DNA of 9,748 bases. Origin: DASRSS01 sp035656335. GTDB taxonomy: Bacteria; Actinomycetota; Actinomycetes; Mycobacteriales; Jatrophihabitantaceae. Position 1 is the first letter of the stretch; every line of letters starts with the position of its first letter. Of the stretch, positions 1 to 6,947 are shown piece by piece. The notes beneath the pieces were generated by a model. That model searched no databases. It saw only the letters and a list, made by a program, of their open reading frames with translations, and was not told where the DNA came from. The translations under genes were made by a program, and so were the position numbers. The DNA is taken from NCBI GenBank assembly GCA_035656335.1, contig DASRSS010000286.1, positions 1 through 9,748 of the forward strand, in the 5' to 3' direction.

Positions 1-1151
1 GCCGCGAGGATGACCGCCCGCCGCTGGCCGGCGGCGACGGCGCAGGTGAGGGCCAGGTCGGGAATCAGCACGACGAGGACCAGCACCCACACCGGCGGGA
101 TCACGCCCGGCAGCGCCACGTCCACGCCGACGAACCCGAGCAGGGCGAACGCGGCGGCGAGCACGGCGAGCAGTGCGGTCGCGAGCAAGGTCAGCGCGCT
201 GAGCACCAGCTCGCCGCAGTACAGCGTCAGGCTGAACCAGAACGTCCCGCGGTGCAGCAGACCGTGCAGCCGCACGGTCTGCCAGAAGCCCAGCGCCCAG
301 CGCTGCACCTGGCGCGTGTACTCGTGCAGGTTGCCCGGGTCCTGGGTGCGCGCCACCGCCGCGGACGGATGGAACGCGATGCGCCCGAGCCGTCGCCGGT
401 GGATCTCGAACGTCATGTTGAAGTCCTCGATCACCAACCCCGGCGGGTTCATGTCGACCTCGCGCAGCACCCGGCTGCGGTACATGCTGGCGAATCCCGG
501 TGCGATCGCGACCGCGTCCATCGCCGACAGCGCCTGCCCGTACTTCACCAGTCGCTGGACGATCACGTAGATCCGTTCCCGGTGCGCGACGACGACCTTG
601 CCGAGCAGGCCGAGCGTTCCGGGACGCCACTGCGTCGTCGCCCGTCCCGCGACCACCGCAACATCGGGGTCGGAGAACAGCTCGAGCCCGGACGTGAAGT
701 AGTCCGGGTTCAGTTCGGTGTCCGCATCCAGGATGAGGACCACCTCGAAGCGGTCCGCGAGCCCGAACTCGGACACGCCGGCGGCGAGCGCGCCGGCCTT
801 GCCCCGGTTGGGCTGTAGGTCCAGCACGTTCGCCCCGGCAGCTCGCACCAACTCGACCGTGGCGTCGCGGGAGCCGTCCGAGGCGACGAACACCTGCTCG
901 GGCGGGATCAGCCGCGTCACCGACGCGATGGCATCCCCGATCACGCTCTCCTCGTTGTGCGCGGCCATGAGCACGGCGACCCGCGACAGCCGCGGCGCGA
1001 GGCAGCGCCGGTCCGTCCGGGTGGAGCTGTGCGCGCCGACCGGCCACAGCTCGTGCCGGAACCAACGAACCGCGCCGACCCCTGACCACAGCACGGTGTT
1101 GACGCCGAACATGAGCGCGGCGAGCAACGAGTAGTACGCGACGGGGTTCAT
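1..1151 (-). CDS. Processive family 2 glycosyltransferase, membrane-bound (3' end cut by window edge)
   Basis: Probably polymerises a sugar from a nucleotide-sugar donor and moves the growing glycan across the cytoplasmic membrane, as hyaluronan-, cellulose- and NdvB-type synthases do. Translated from 1151 it gives 383 codons before the window ends. An N-terminal hydrophobic segment spans about residues 5-27. The GT-A domain follows (about 56-290): MAAHNEES near 63-70, SDGSRDAT near 91-98, the metal-binding LDADT (D142, D144), the putative catalytic ED at 242-243, and QVQRW at 281-285, which matches the Q-x-x-RW signature of processive enzymes. Strongly hydrophobic helices lie at about 305-345 and 350-375. 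The start is the ATG whose first four bases overlap the stop of the upstream epimerase gene (ATGA). No clear Shine-Dalgarno is seen, so translation is probably coupled. It is the last visible gene of the sugar-nucleotide operon. The family is certain; the donor sugar and the polymer are not. Confidence 0.9.
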   Translation of the reverse strand, partial: MNPVAYYSLLAALMFGVNTVLWSGVGAVRWFRHELWPVGAHSSTRTDRRCLAPRLSRVAVLMAAHNEESVIGDAIASVTRLIPPEQVFVASDGSRDATVELVRAAGANVLDLQPNRGKAGALAAGVSEFGLADRFEVVLILDADTELNPDYFTSGLELFSDPDVAVVAGRATTQWRPGTLGLLGKVVVAHRERIYVIVQRLVKYGQALSAMDAVAIAPGFASMYRSRVLREVDMNPPGLVIEDFNMTFEIHRRRLGRIAFHPSAAVARTQDPGNLHEYTRQVQRWALGFWQTVRLHGLLHRGTFWFSLTLYCGELVLSALTLLATALLAVLAAAFALLGFVGVDVALPGVIPPVWVLVLVVLIPDLALTCAVAAGQRRAVILA

Positions 1152-2146
1152 GCCATCGTCAACGCCGCGTCGGAAGCACCACGGTCACCGGTGCGCATGT
1201 AGTCGGCGATGGAGACGACCATCTCGTCGATGCCGGTGCGCGGGTGGAAGCCGACCAGCGCGTGGGCAAGGCTGTTGTCCGGCACGCGGCGGCGCATGTC
1301 CTCGTAGCCGGGCCCGTAGGCGCGCTCGTACGGGACGTGCTGGATCGGGCTGCTGCTGCCGAGGAGGGTGCGGATCCGTTCGGCCAGGTGGTTGATGCTG
1401 ATCTCGACGCCGCCACCGAGGTTCACCGCCTGCCCGACCGCGGCCGGGTGCTCGGCGAGCGCGCGCATCGCCGCGACGATGTCCGCGACGTACGAGAAGC
1501 AGCGCGTCTGCTCGCCGTCGCCGAAGACGGTCATCGGCTCGCCGCGTAGGGCCTGTCCCACCAGGCTCGGCATCACCATGCCGTAGCGGCTGCGCTGGCG
1601 CGGGCCCACCGTGTTGAACAGCCGCACGATCACTGCCCGCAGGCCGTGTTCGACCATGTGCGCATGGGCGATCGCCTCGTCCAGCCCCTTCGCTGCCGCG
1701 TACGTCCAGCGGGCGAGCAACGGCGAACCCAGGATCCGGTCGGCGTCCTCGCTGAGCCGGTCGGCGGTGTTCTTGCCGTAGATCTCGCTGGTCGACGCGA
1801 TCAGCACCGGGCGCCGGTGCCGGACGGCCGCTTCGAGCACCGTCTCGGTTCCGTGCAGGTTCGTGCGCAGGCTCTCCAGCGGATGGTCGACGATCGTGTG
1901 GACGCCCACGGCGGCGGCGAGATGGAAGATCCGGTCGCTGCCGTGCACCGCGCGGTCGACGAGCACGTCGTCCAGCACCGAGCCGAGGATCACCTGCAGA
2001 CGCGCGTCCTCCTCGACCGCGGTCAGGTTCTCCATGCGGCCGGTGGACAGGTCGTCCAGGATGACCACGTCATCACCTGCCCGCAGCAGGAGTTCGGTGA
2101 GGTGGCTGCCGATGAAGCCGGCGCCACCGGTGATCAGAGTGCGCAT
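1148..2146 (-). CDS. NAD-dependent sugar-nucleotide epimerase/decarboxylase (extended SDR family)
   Basis: Acts on a nucleoside-diphosphate sugar, with tightly bound NAD as transient oxidant. At 332 residues it is the usual length. The Rossmann motif TGGAGFIGSH is at 6-15, the acidic residues that hold the NAD ribose are at D31-D32, and the catalytic set is STSEIYG (118-124) plus Y149-x3-K153. The substrate half has RLFNTVGPRQ (175-184), a GEPMTVFGDGEQTR segment (202-215), and YEDMRRRVPD near 281-290, a C-terminal pattern I associate with proteins close to UDP-glucuronate decarboxylases and UDP-glucose 4-epimerases. The ATG at 2146 follows GAAAGG with an 8-base spacer. It lies 25 bp after glmS and overlaps the glycosyltransferase start by 4 bp. 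Given the dehydrogenase in the same operon, a uronic-acid decarboxylase or 4-epimerase acting on its product is likely. This is inference, as motifs alone do not separate the two. Confidence 0.88.
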   Translation of the reverse strand: MRTLITGGAGFIGSHLTELLLRAGDDVVILDDLSTGRMENLTAVEEDARLQVILGSVLDDVLVDRAVHGSDRIFHLAAAVGVHTIVDHPLESLRTNLHGTETVLEAAVRHRRPVLIASTSEIYGKNTADRLSEDADRILGSPLLARWTYAAAKGLDEAIAHAHMVEHGLRAVIVRLFNTVGPRQRSRYGMVMPSLVGQALRGEPMTVFGDGEQTRCFSYVADIVAAMRALAEHPAAVGQAVNLGGGVEISINHLAERIRTLLGSSSPIQHVPYERAYGPGYEDMRRRVPDNSLAHALVGFHPRTGIDEMVVSIADYMRTGDRGASDAALTMA

Positions 2147-2171
2147 GCCGATTGCCTTTCGGGGTTGGGGA

Positions 2172-3968
2172 TCACGCGACGGTGACGGACTTGGCGAGAT
2201 TGCGCGGACGGTCGACGTCGCGTCCCAGGACCTCGCCGAGGGACAGGGCGAGCCGTTGCAGCGCCGGGACGCAGCCGAGCGGCCCCCACGGCGGGTCGTC
2301 GGCGAACTCGCGCGGACCGAGCTCGCTGTTGCGCCCGCCGACGGTGATGACGCGCGCGCCTCGCGCCGCGACCTCGGCGGCGGACGTCGCCAGTCGCGGC
2401 GAGCCGTTGTCGACGATCACGACGGGCGTGCCGTGTTCGACGAGCGCGAGCGGGCCGTGCTTGAGCTCGGCCGACGGATAGCTCTGCGCCCAGCGGTACG
2501 TCACCTCTTTGAGCTTCAGCGCGCCCTCCGCGGCGTAGGGCAGCCCGGACCCGGTGCCCAGGAACAGCCAGCCGGTCGCGCCGACGAGCTCGGCTGCGAG
2601 CTGCTCGGCAGTCGACGCGGCGAGCGCGTCCGCATCGGCGATCTCGCCCGGCAGCCGGCGCAGCCGCTTCTCGGCGTCGCGGACGGCGTCCGCGCGGCCG
2701 CGTGCGGACGCGACCGCGAGCGCCAGGCCGATTCCTTGCAGCACCTGCGCCGTGAACGACTTGGTGGCCGCGACGCCCCGCTCCTGCCCGGCGCCGCAGT
2801 CGAGCACGGCGTCGGCGCGCCGAGCCAGCGACGACCAGACGTTGTTGGTGATCACGGCCAGCGGGCCGGTGACCGCGTCGATCGCCGTCAGCAGGTCCGC
2901 AGTCTCGCCCGACTGCGAGATCGCGATGGTCAGGTCCGCGCGCGATTGGAAGCGCGGGTCGTACTCGGACGCGATCACGGCCTCGCACGGAAGTCCGGCC
3001 AGCCCGCGCAGCGTGCGGGCGATGACCAGCGCGGCGTGATACGACGTGCCGCAGCCGAGCAGCAGCACTCGCGGCTCGGCGGGCAGCCCCAGCCGCAGAC
3101 ACGCCTGCGGCGCGGATCGGTCGGTGAGCACCCGGTCGACCAGGCCGGCCATCAGCTGCGTCTGCTGGGCGATCTCGGTCGCGGTGGTGTCCACCGCGGT
3201 CAGGCTCGTGTCGACGCTGGCAGCCGACATCCGGGGACGCTCTCCGGTGGTGTCGTCGAGCACCGGCGGCAGCTCGCCGTTGCGGGCTCCCCGCCATCGC
3301 CACGTCCGGCCCAGCTCCACGACGTCGCCGTCGTCCAGCGCCCGCAGCGGCCCGGGCACCGCCGCCGTCGCGTGCGCGTCCGACGCGACGAGGAAGCGAT
3401 CACGCCCACCGCGCACCAGCAACGGCGATCCGTGGCGCGCGATGAACAGCGCGTCGAACCCGTCCACCAGAACCGCAAGCGCCCAGGCGCCCTCGAGCCG
3501 AGCCACGGTCTTGCGCAGCGCGTCCAGCGGACCGGCCCCGTTCTCGAGGTCCCGCTCCATCAGGTGCGCGACCACCTCGCTGTCGACGGCCGATCTGAAC
3601 CGGTGGCCGGAGAGCATCAGCTCCGAACGCAGCTGCGCCGCGTTGTCGAGCACGCCGTTGTGCACCACGGCGATGTGGCCGAAGCAGTCGGTGAGCGGGT
3701 GCGCGTTGTCGACGTGCACCGGGCCGTGAGTCGCCCAGCGGGTGTGCCCGATGGCGAGCTCGCCGGCCGGATCGAGCAGCGCCGCGTTGTCGCCGACTCG
3801 GGCCAGCAGCTCGTTCAGCTTGCCGACCGCGCGTTCGCGCACCAGGTGGCCGCCGTCGCCGAGCACGGCGAGCCCGGCCGAGTCGTATCCGCGGTACTCG
3901 AGCTGGCGCAGGCCGTCGAGGGTGAGCCGCCCCGCGTCCGCGCCGCGCGCCGCGACGATGCCGCACAT
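2172..3968 (-). CDS. glmS: Glutamine--fructose-6-phosphate aminotransferase (isomerizing), divergent copy
   Basis: Makes glucosamine-6-phosphate from fructose-6-phosphate and glutamine, the committed step to UDP-GlcNAc, in the cytosol. The 598 residues are slightly shorter than the 609 of E. coli GlmS. The start is fixed by the catalytic Cys2 (MCGIV), exposed when Met is removed. The glutaminase domain (2 to about 225) keeps HTRWATHG (75-82), HNG (103-105) and D129. Two SIS domains follow: about 299-430, with GCGTSYHA (305-312) and SQSGET (351-356), and about 455-585, with ALKLKE (483-488), ELKHG (501-505) and the C-terminal NLAKSVTV with K593. All expected catalytic residues are present. Some usually invariant stretches differ: the linker before SIS1 lacks the MLKEI-EQP motif (TTATEIAQQ here), and YAAGELKHG reads YPSAELKHG. 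GAGGAG overlaps the stop of the upstream dehydrogenase gene, 10 bp away. The divergence and operon position suggest a pathway-dedicated second copy, like NodM, rather than the housekeeping enzyme. Confidence 0.93.
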   Translation of the reverse strand: MCGIVAARGADAGRLTLDGLRQLEYRGYDSAGLAVLGDGGHLVRERAVGKLNELLARVGDNAALLDPAGELAIGHTRWATHGPVHVDNAHPLTDCFGHIAVVHNGVLDNAAQLRSELMLSGHRFRSAVDSEVVAHLMERDLENGAGPLDALRKTVARLEGAWALAVLVDGFDALFIARHGSPLLVRGGRDRFLVASDAHATAAVPGPLRALDDGDVVELGRTWRWRGARNGELPPVLDDTTGERPRMSAASVDTSLTAVDTTATEIAQQTQLMAGLVDRVLTDRSAPQACLRLGLPAEPRVLLLGCGTSYHAALVIARTLRGLAGLPCEAVIASEYDPRFQSRADLTIAISQSGETADLLTAIDAVTGPLAVITNNVWSSLARRADAVLDCGAGQERGVAATKSFTAQVLQGIGLALAVASARGRADAVRDAEKRLRRLPGEIADADALAASTAEQLAAELVGATGWLFLGTGSGLPYAAEGALKLKEVTYRWAQSYPSAELKHGPLALVEHGTPVVIVDNGSPRLATSAAEVAARGARVITVGGRNSELGPREFADDPPWGPLGCVPALQRLALSLGEVLGRDVDRPRNLAKSVTVA

Positions 3969-3978
3969 GGCCCGCTCC

Positions 3979-5307
3979 TCAGACCAGGACGCGGTGGTCG
4001 AGATCGACCGCGCGATAGGTCGCGTCGAGCACGATCGGCACCGAGTCGAGCCAGTCGAGCGTCAGCTGCGGGTGGCGCGTGTGCAGCACGGCGAGATCGA
4101 CCGAGCGGCGCAGCAACAGCTCGGGCGCGGTCATCGCGGTGAGCCGCTGTCCGTCGATGGTCACGGCCGGGACGAACGGGTCCACGTAACTGACCTCGAC
4201 ACCCAGGTCCATCAGACGCTTGATGATCTCGAGCGCCGGCGACTCGCGGACGTCCTCCACGCCCGGCTTGTAGGCCACGCCGACGATCGCGACGTGCGCG
4301 CCGCGCAGCGCGATGCCGTGGTCGGCCAGCTCCTCACGGACGCGGGCGACGACCCGCGCCGGCCGTTCCGCGATGCCCCGCATCGCGGATTCGACCAGTG
4401 GCATCGCCACGCGCTGACGGCGCAGTTGCCACAGCAGGTAGTGCGGATCGCACGGGATGCAGTGGCCACCGACGCCGGGCCCCGGCGAGAACGGCATGAA
4501 GCCGTACGGCTTGGTGGCGGCCGCGTCGATGACTTCGGTGATCAGCACCGACAGCTCGTTGCTGACGTCGGCGATCTCGTTGACCAGTGCGATGTTCACG
4601 GCGCGGAACGTGTTCTCGTAGAGCTTGGTGAGCTCGGCGGCCTTGGTGCTGCTGACGATGTGCACCTGCTTCGTCGTGTGGCGCAGCAGGTCGGCCGCGC
4701 GCAGCGCGCACTCGGACGTCGTGCCGCCGACGACGCGCGGCACGCTGTCGTGGGTGAACGCGAGGTTGCCGGGATCTATCCGCTCGGGGCTGAACGCGAC
4801 GAACACGTCGACGCCCACGAGCAGGCCGCGCGCGGTGAGCGGCTTGACCAGCAGGTCCTCGGTCGTGCCGACGTAGCTCGTCGAGGTCAGGACGATCAGT
4901 TGCCCCGGACGCGCGACGCTGCACACGCCCCGGCAGGCCGCGGCCAGCGCGGCGAGATCCGGTGTCAGGTGGTCGTCGACCGGAGTCGGCACGCAGATCA
5001 CGATCGCGTCCACCGAGCCGAGCAGGCCGATGTCGTCGGTGAGGGTCAACTCGTTGGTCTGGAAGATCTGCCGCAGTTGGTCGAGATCGCAGGGGGAGAT
5101 GTCGACGCGCAGCGTGCGGATCGCGTCCAACCGCTGCGCGCTCACGTCCACGCCGACGACGTGCGCACCACCCGCGGCGAAGGCGATCGCGGTCGGCAAT
5201 CCGACGTAACCGAGGCCGACGATACCGACGGTCAGCGTCTTGGTGTCGGGGGCAGACTTCCTTACCAATTCTGGCGATGGGGTGACCGCGTCCAGCTGCT
5301 GCGTCAT
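3979..5307 (-). CDS. Nucleotide-sugar 6-dehydrogenase (WecC/WbpA/UDP-glucose dehydrogenase family)
   Basis: Oxidises C6 of a UDP-hexose or UDP-N-acetylhexosamine to the uronic acid in two NAD-dependent steps. The chosen start gives 442 residues, typical for the family. NAD binding: VGIVGLGYVGLP at 27-38, with V-D at 53-54. Middle region: FSPERIDPGN (172-181) and KLYENTFRAVNIALVNE (228-244). The catalytic Cys283 lies in GPGVGGHCIPCDP (276-288), the form seen in the WecC/WbpA/TviB branch. The C-terminal UDP-binding domain carries YKPGVEDVRESPA (346-358). The first gene of the operon, it begins at 5307 behind GGAGG with a 6-base spacer. An in-frame ATG at 5409 would add 34 residues with no family resemblance and was not used. 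Because glmS follows, UDP-GlcNAc or UDP-GalNAc is a plausible substrate, with UDP-glucose the main alternative. The symbol is left blank since the substrate cannot be read from the sequence. Confidence 0.92.
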   Translation of the reverse strand: MTQQLDAVTPSPELVRKSAPDTKTLTVGIVGLGYVGLPTAIAFAAGGAHVVGVDVSAQRLDAIRTLRVDISPCDLDQLRQIFQTNELTLTDDIGLLGSVDAIVICVPTPVDDHLTPDLAALAAACRGVCSVARPGQLIVLTSTSYVGTTEDLLVKPLTARGLLVGVDVFVAFSPERIDPGNLAFTHDSVPRVVGGTTSECALRAADLLRHTTKQVHIVSSTKAAELTKLYENTFRAVNIALVNEIADVSNELSVLITEVIDAAATKPYGFMPFSPGPGVGGHCIPCDPHYLLWQLRRQRVAMPLVESAMRGIAERPARVVARVREELADHGIALRGAHVAIVGVAYKPGVEDVRESPALEIIKRLMDLGVEVSYVDPFVPAVTIDGQRLTAMTAPELLLRRSVDLAVLHTRHPQLTLDWLDSVPIVLDATYRAVDLDHRVLV

Positions 5308-5313
5308 GAGGAT

Positions 5314-5318
5314 CCTCC
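5314..5318 (-). promoter_or_regulatory. Strong ribosome binding site deciding the dehydrogenase start
   Basis: GGAGG on the minus strand, 6 bases before the ATG at 5307. It favours this start over the in-frame ATG at 5409, which has no comparable site and precedes sequence unlike the family. Confidence 0.8.
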
Positions 5319-5477
5319 GCGATAAACGAGGGCAGTTACCGCCCGGTTGGACGTGCAGCAGTTTGCGATCAGCCGTGATAGGGGCACAACGGAACTCATC
5401 GGTTTGCATGAGACGGCCAACTGCTTTTGACGTATGTGCAAGCGAGTTCGCCTGCCTATGGTTCAGCCATCGCTCGC

Positions 5478-5484
5478 GGGGAGG
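5478..5484 (+). promoter_or_regulatory. Ribosome binding site deciding the secreted-protein start
   Basis: GGGGAGG with a 6-base spacer (CGAAAG) before the ATG at 5491. It sets that start rather than the in-frame ATG at 5434, whose extra 19 residues would spoil an otherwise classic signal peptide. Confidence 0.8.
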
Positions 5485-5490
5485 CGAAAG

Positions 5491-6228
5491 ATGAAACGTG
5501 CATATCTAGTGGCTGTCGGGGTCGCTGCCGCGATCGCATGCGTGGCCAGCGGCATGTCCGCACCGCTGGCGGCAACGCCGAATGCGACCCATCCGTCGTC
5601 TCAGATCTGGCACCGCGGGATCGTGTCGACCACGTTCTGGGTGGGCGAGATCTTCACCAGCGGACCGAACGGCAGCCAGGTCATCTCCACCTATGACGGC
5701 AAGTGGGAAGTGCACTACGGCGGCTGCGACGGCGTGATCAAGGCCGGCAAGTGCCGAACCGAGCGGCGGGTGGCCTCGAACGGCTACTTCCCGCGGCACA
5801 TGCGACCCAAGCAGAACCCGTTCTACCTCGACGTGCCGTACGACGACCTCAACGACCGCATCGGCGCGGCCGAACGCGCTCGGGTCGTTCCGTGGGCGCA
5901 CCTGGCGCCGTACCGGCACAAGCTCGCGAATCCCAACCTATCGCTGATGAAGAACCACTGGGTCAAGATCATCGACCACGGCCGGGTCTGTTACGGCCAG
6001 ATCGAGGACGCCGGCCCGGGTCAGTACCACGATGCGGCATACGTCTTCGGACGTGCGCGTCCGCGCAACCGGCTCTACAACGGCGCCGGGATGGACGTGT
6101 CGCCCGCGCTGAACGGCTGCCTGGGGTTCAAGGAACTCAACGGCGACACCGACGTCGTCAGCTGGCGCTTCATCGGCTTCAAGGACGTTCCGTCCGGCCC
6201 GTGGCGCAGGTTGGTGACCCGCGGATGA
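5491..6228 (+). CDS. Secreted protein with probable double-psi beta-barrel (RlpA/expansin-like) C-terminal half
   Basis: A 245-residue exported protein of unknown activity. The start gives a standard Sec signal peptide: KR at 2-3, a hydrophobic core at about 5-22, and an A-x-A-type cleavage region around APLAA (24-28). The N-terminal mature half contains a YDGKWEVHYGGCDG segment (68-81) and NPFYLDVPYDDLND (109-122). The C-terminal half has WVKIIDHGRVCYGQIEDAGP (157-176), DAAYVFG (181-187) and GAGMDVSPALNGCLGF (198-213). EDAGP followed by MDVSPAL..LGF resembles the RDRGPF...IDLSxxAA..LG pattern of RlpA-like barrels; this fold call is inference from motif spacing. Four cysteines of the mature part (C79, C88, C167, C210) could form two disulfides outside the cell. 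Its stop overlaps the start of the first regulator (ATGA), and it reads away from the polysaccharide operon, so a cell-wall or capsule role is reasonable. I do not recognise a named family member. Confidence 0.85.
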   Translation: MKRAYLVAVGVAAAIACVASGMSAPLAATPNATHPSSQIWHRGIVSTTFWVGEIFTSGPNGSQVISTYDGKWEVHYGGCDGVIKAGKCRTERRVASNGYFPRHMRPKQNPFYLDVPYDDLNDRIGAAERARVVPWAHLAPYRHKLANPNLSLMKNHWVKIIDHGRVCYGQIEDAGPGQYHDAAYVFGRARPRNRLYNGAGMDVSPALNGCLGFKELNGDTDVVSWRFIGFKDVPSGPWRRLVTRG

Positions 6229-6947
6229 TCCAGTCACCGCCTGGCCCGGCGGATTCGACAGCCGGAACCAGCCCGATCCGCGTCGCCGTTTTCGAGCCGC
6301 GGCCGCTCGTGGCCGAAGGAATCGCCGCGCTGCTCGCCGCCGCGCCGGGTGTCGACGTCGTCGGGGCGACCGCGCATCTCGACGAGGCCGAACGCATGGT
6401 CACCGAAGCATCGGTGCAGGTCGTGGTGTTCGGAGCCGAGAACCAGCGACCGGAACAGATCCGGATGCTGAGCGAACGGCTCCAGCTCGCCGCCGACAGC
6501 GACGGCCGCACCGTCGGGTTGGTGTGCATCGTGCCCGGCGGCCCGGCGGCGCTGGACGAACTCAGCGAGGCGGACGTGCCCGCCCTCGTCACCACGGACG
6601 TGTCCCTGCGCGGGCTGCGGGACGCGATCGAGACCGCCTATCACGGCGAGACGAACGCACTGCCGCTCGAGACGCTCCGGAACCGCGTCACGTCCTCGGT
6701 GGGCCGGCCACAGGCACCGGCCGGAACACTCACGCAGCGCGAGCAGGAAGTTCTCCGCGCCCTCGCTGCGGGCTACTCGACGAAAGAGATTGCCATGCAC
6801 CTCGGAATCAGCGTGAACACGGTGCGCACACACGTCCAGCACCTCATGCCCAAACTCGGCGTGCATTCGCGGCTGCAGGCGGCCGCCGTCGCTGCGGTCG
6901 ACCGGCTGGTCGACGCGGGGCCGGACGACGCGGAGCCGGGACGATGA
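6225..6947 (+). CDS. LuxR/NarL-type regulator with degenerate receiver domain (regulator 1)
   Basis: A 240-residue DNA-binding regulator laid out like a NarL-type response regulator. The C-terminal helix-turn-helix is intact: LTQREQEVLRALAAGYSTKEIAMHL, then SVNTVRTHVQHLMPKLGVHSR, at about 169-216. The receiver-like domain (about 18-140) keeps the outline (IRVAVFEPRPLVAEGIAALL; VDVVGATA) but not the chemistry. The acidic pair after strand 1 is reduced to one Glu (E24 in FEPRP), the phosphoacceptor Asp after strand 3 is missing (QVVVFGAE, Gly70 where Asp is expected), and the strand-5 Lys is replaced (ALVTTDVS). It should therefore not be phosphorylated in the usual way; ligand or partner control is likely. 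Translation starts inside the stop of the secreted-protein gene (ATGA), with no strong Shine-Dalgarno, and its own stop overlaps regulator 2 the same way. No histidine kinase is present in the window. Confidence 0.9.
   Translation: MIQSPPGPADSTAGTSPIRVAVFEPRPLVAEGIAALLAAAPGVDVVGATAHLDEAERMVTEASVQVVVFGAENQRPEQIRMLSERLQLAADSDGRTVGLVCIVPGGPAALDELSEADVPALVTTDVSLRGLRDAIETAYHGETNALPLETLRNRVTSSVGRPQAPAGTLTQREQEVLRALAAGYSTKEIAMHLGISVNTVRTHVQHLMPKLGVHSRLQAAAVAAVDRLVDAGPDDAEPGR

Larger units (their letters stand above)
5308..5490. promoter_or_regulatory. Divergent intergenic region between polysaccharide operon and secreted-protein operon
   Basis: 183 bp separate the divergently read dehydrogenase and secreted-protein genes, so both operon promoters should lie here. 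I cannot name a convincing one. TTGACG at 5427-5432 and TATGGT at 5457-5462 read rightward but are 24 bp apart. A GTTTGC word occurs twice (5361, 5402), and CTCAT-N8-ATGAG spans 5395-5412; both are weak. The position makes shared regulation of the two operons plausible. Confidence 0.55.

Noticed and set aside
10..1134. Several plus-strand open frames over the first 1.1 kb
   Set aside because: They lie opposite the glycosyltransferase, whose minus-strand translation shows the full GT2 motif set; their products are low-complexity.
1..1151. Naming the glycosyltransferase a hyaluronan or cellulose synthase
   Set aside because: It has the processive-enzyme motifs, but its 3' end is missing and the donor-specificity features of those named synthases cannot be confirmed.
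1863..4142. A long open reading frame on the plus strand (about 760 codons) across the epimerase and glmS genes
   Set aside because: It is antisense to two well-supported enzymes. Its composition is Arg/Ala/Gly-rich with no recognisable motif, as expected for a shadow frame in high-GC DNA.
5325..5350. An ECF-sigma-like promoter on the minus strand (CCAAC, 17 bp, CGTT)
   Set aside because: Transcription would begin on or next to the Shine-Dalgarno of the dehydrogenase gene, and the -35 match is loose; too short a motif to claim.
5308..5409. An upstream start at 5409 for the sugar-nucleotide dehydrogenase
   Set aside because: The added 34 residues show no family similarity, and the ATG at 5307 has GGAGG at ideal spacing.
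5427..5462. A sigma-70-type promoter from TTGACG and TATGGT
   Set aside because: The spacer is 24 bp, against the usual 16-19, and no better partner box is found at the right distance.
5434..5490. An upstream start at 5434 for the secreted protein
   Set aside because: It would place about 19 Arg-rich residues before a standard signal peptide; the ATG at 5491 has GGGGAGG 6 bases upstream.
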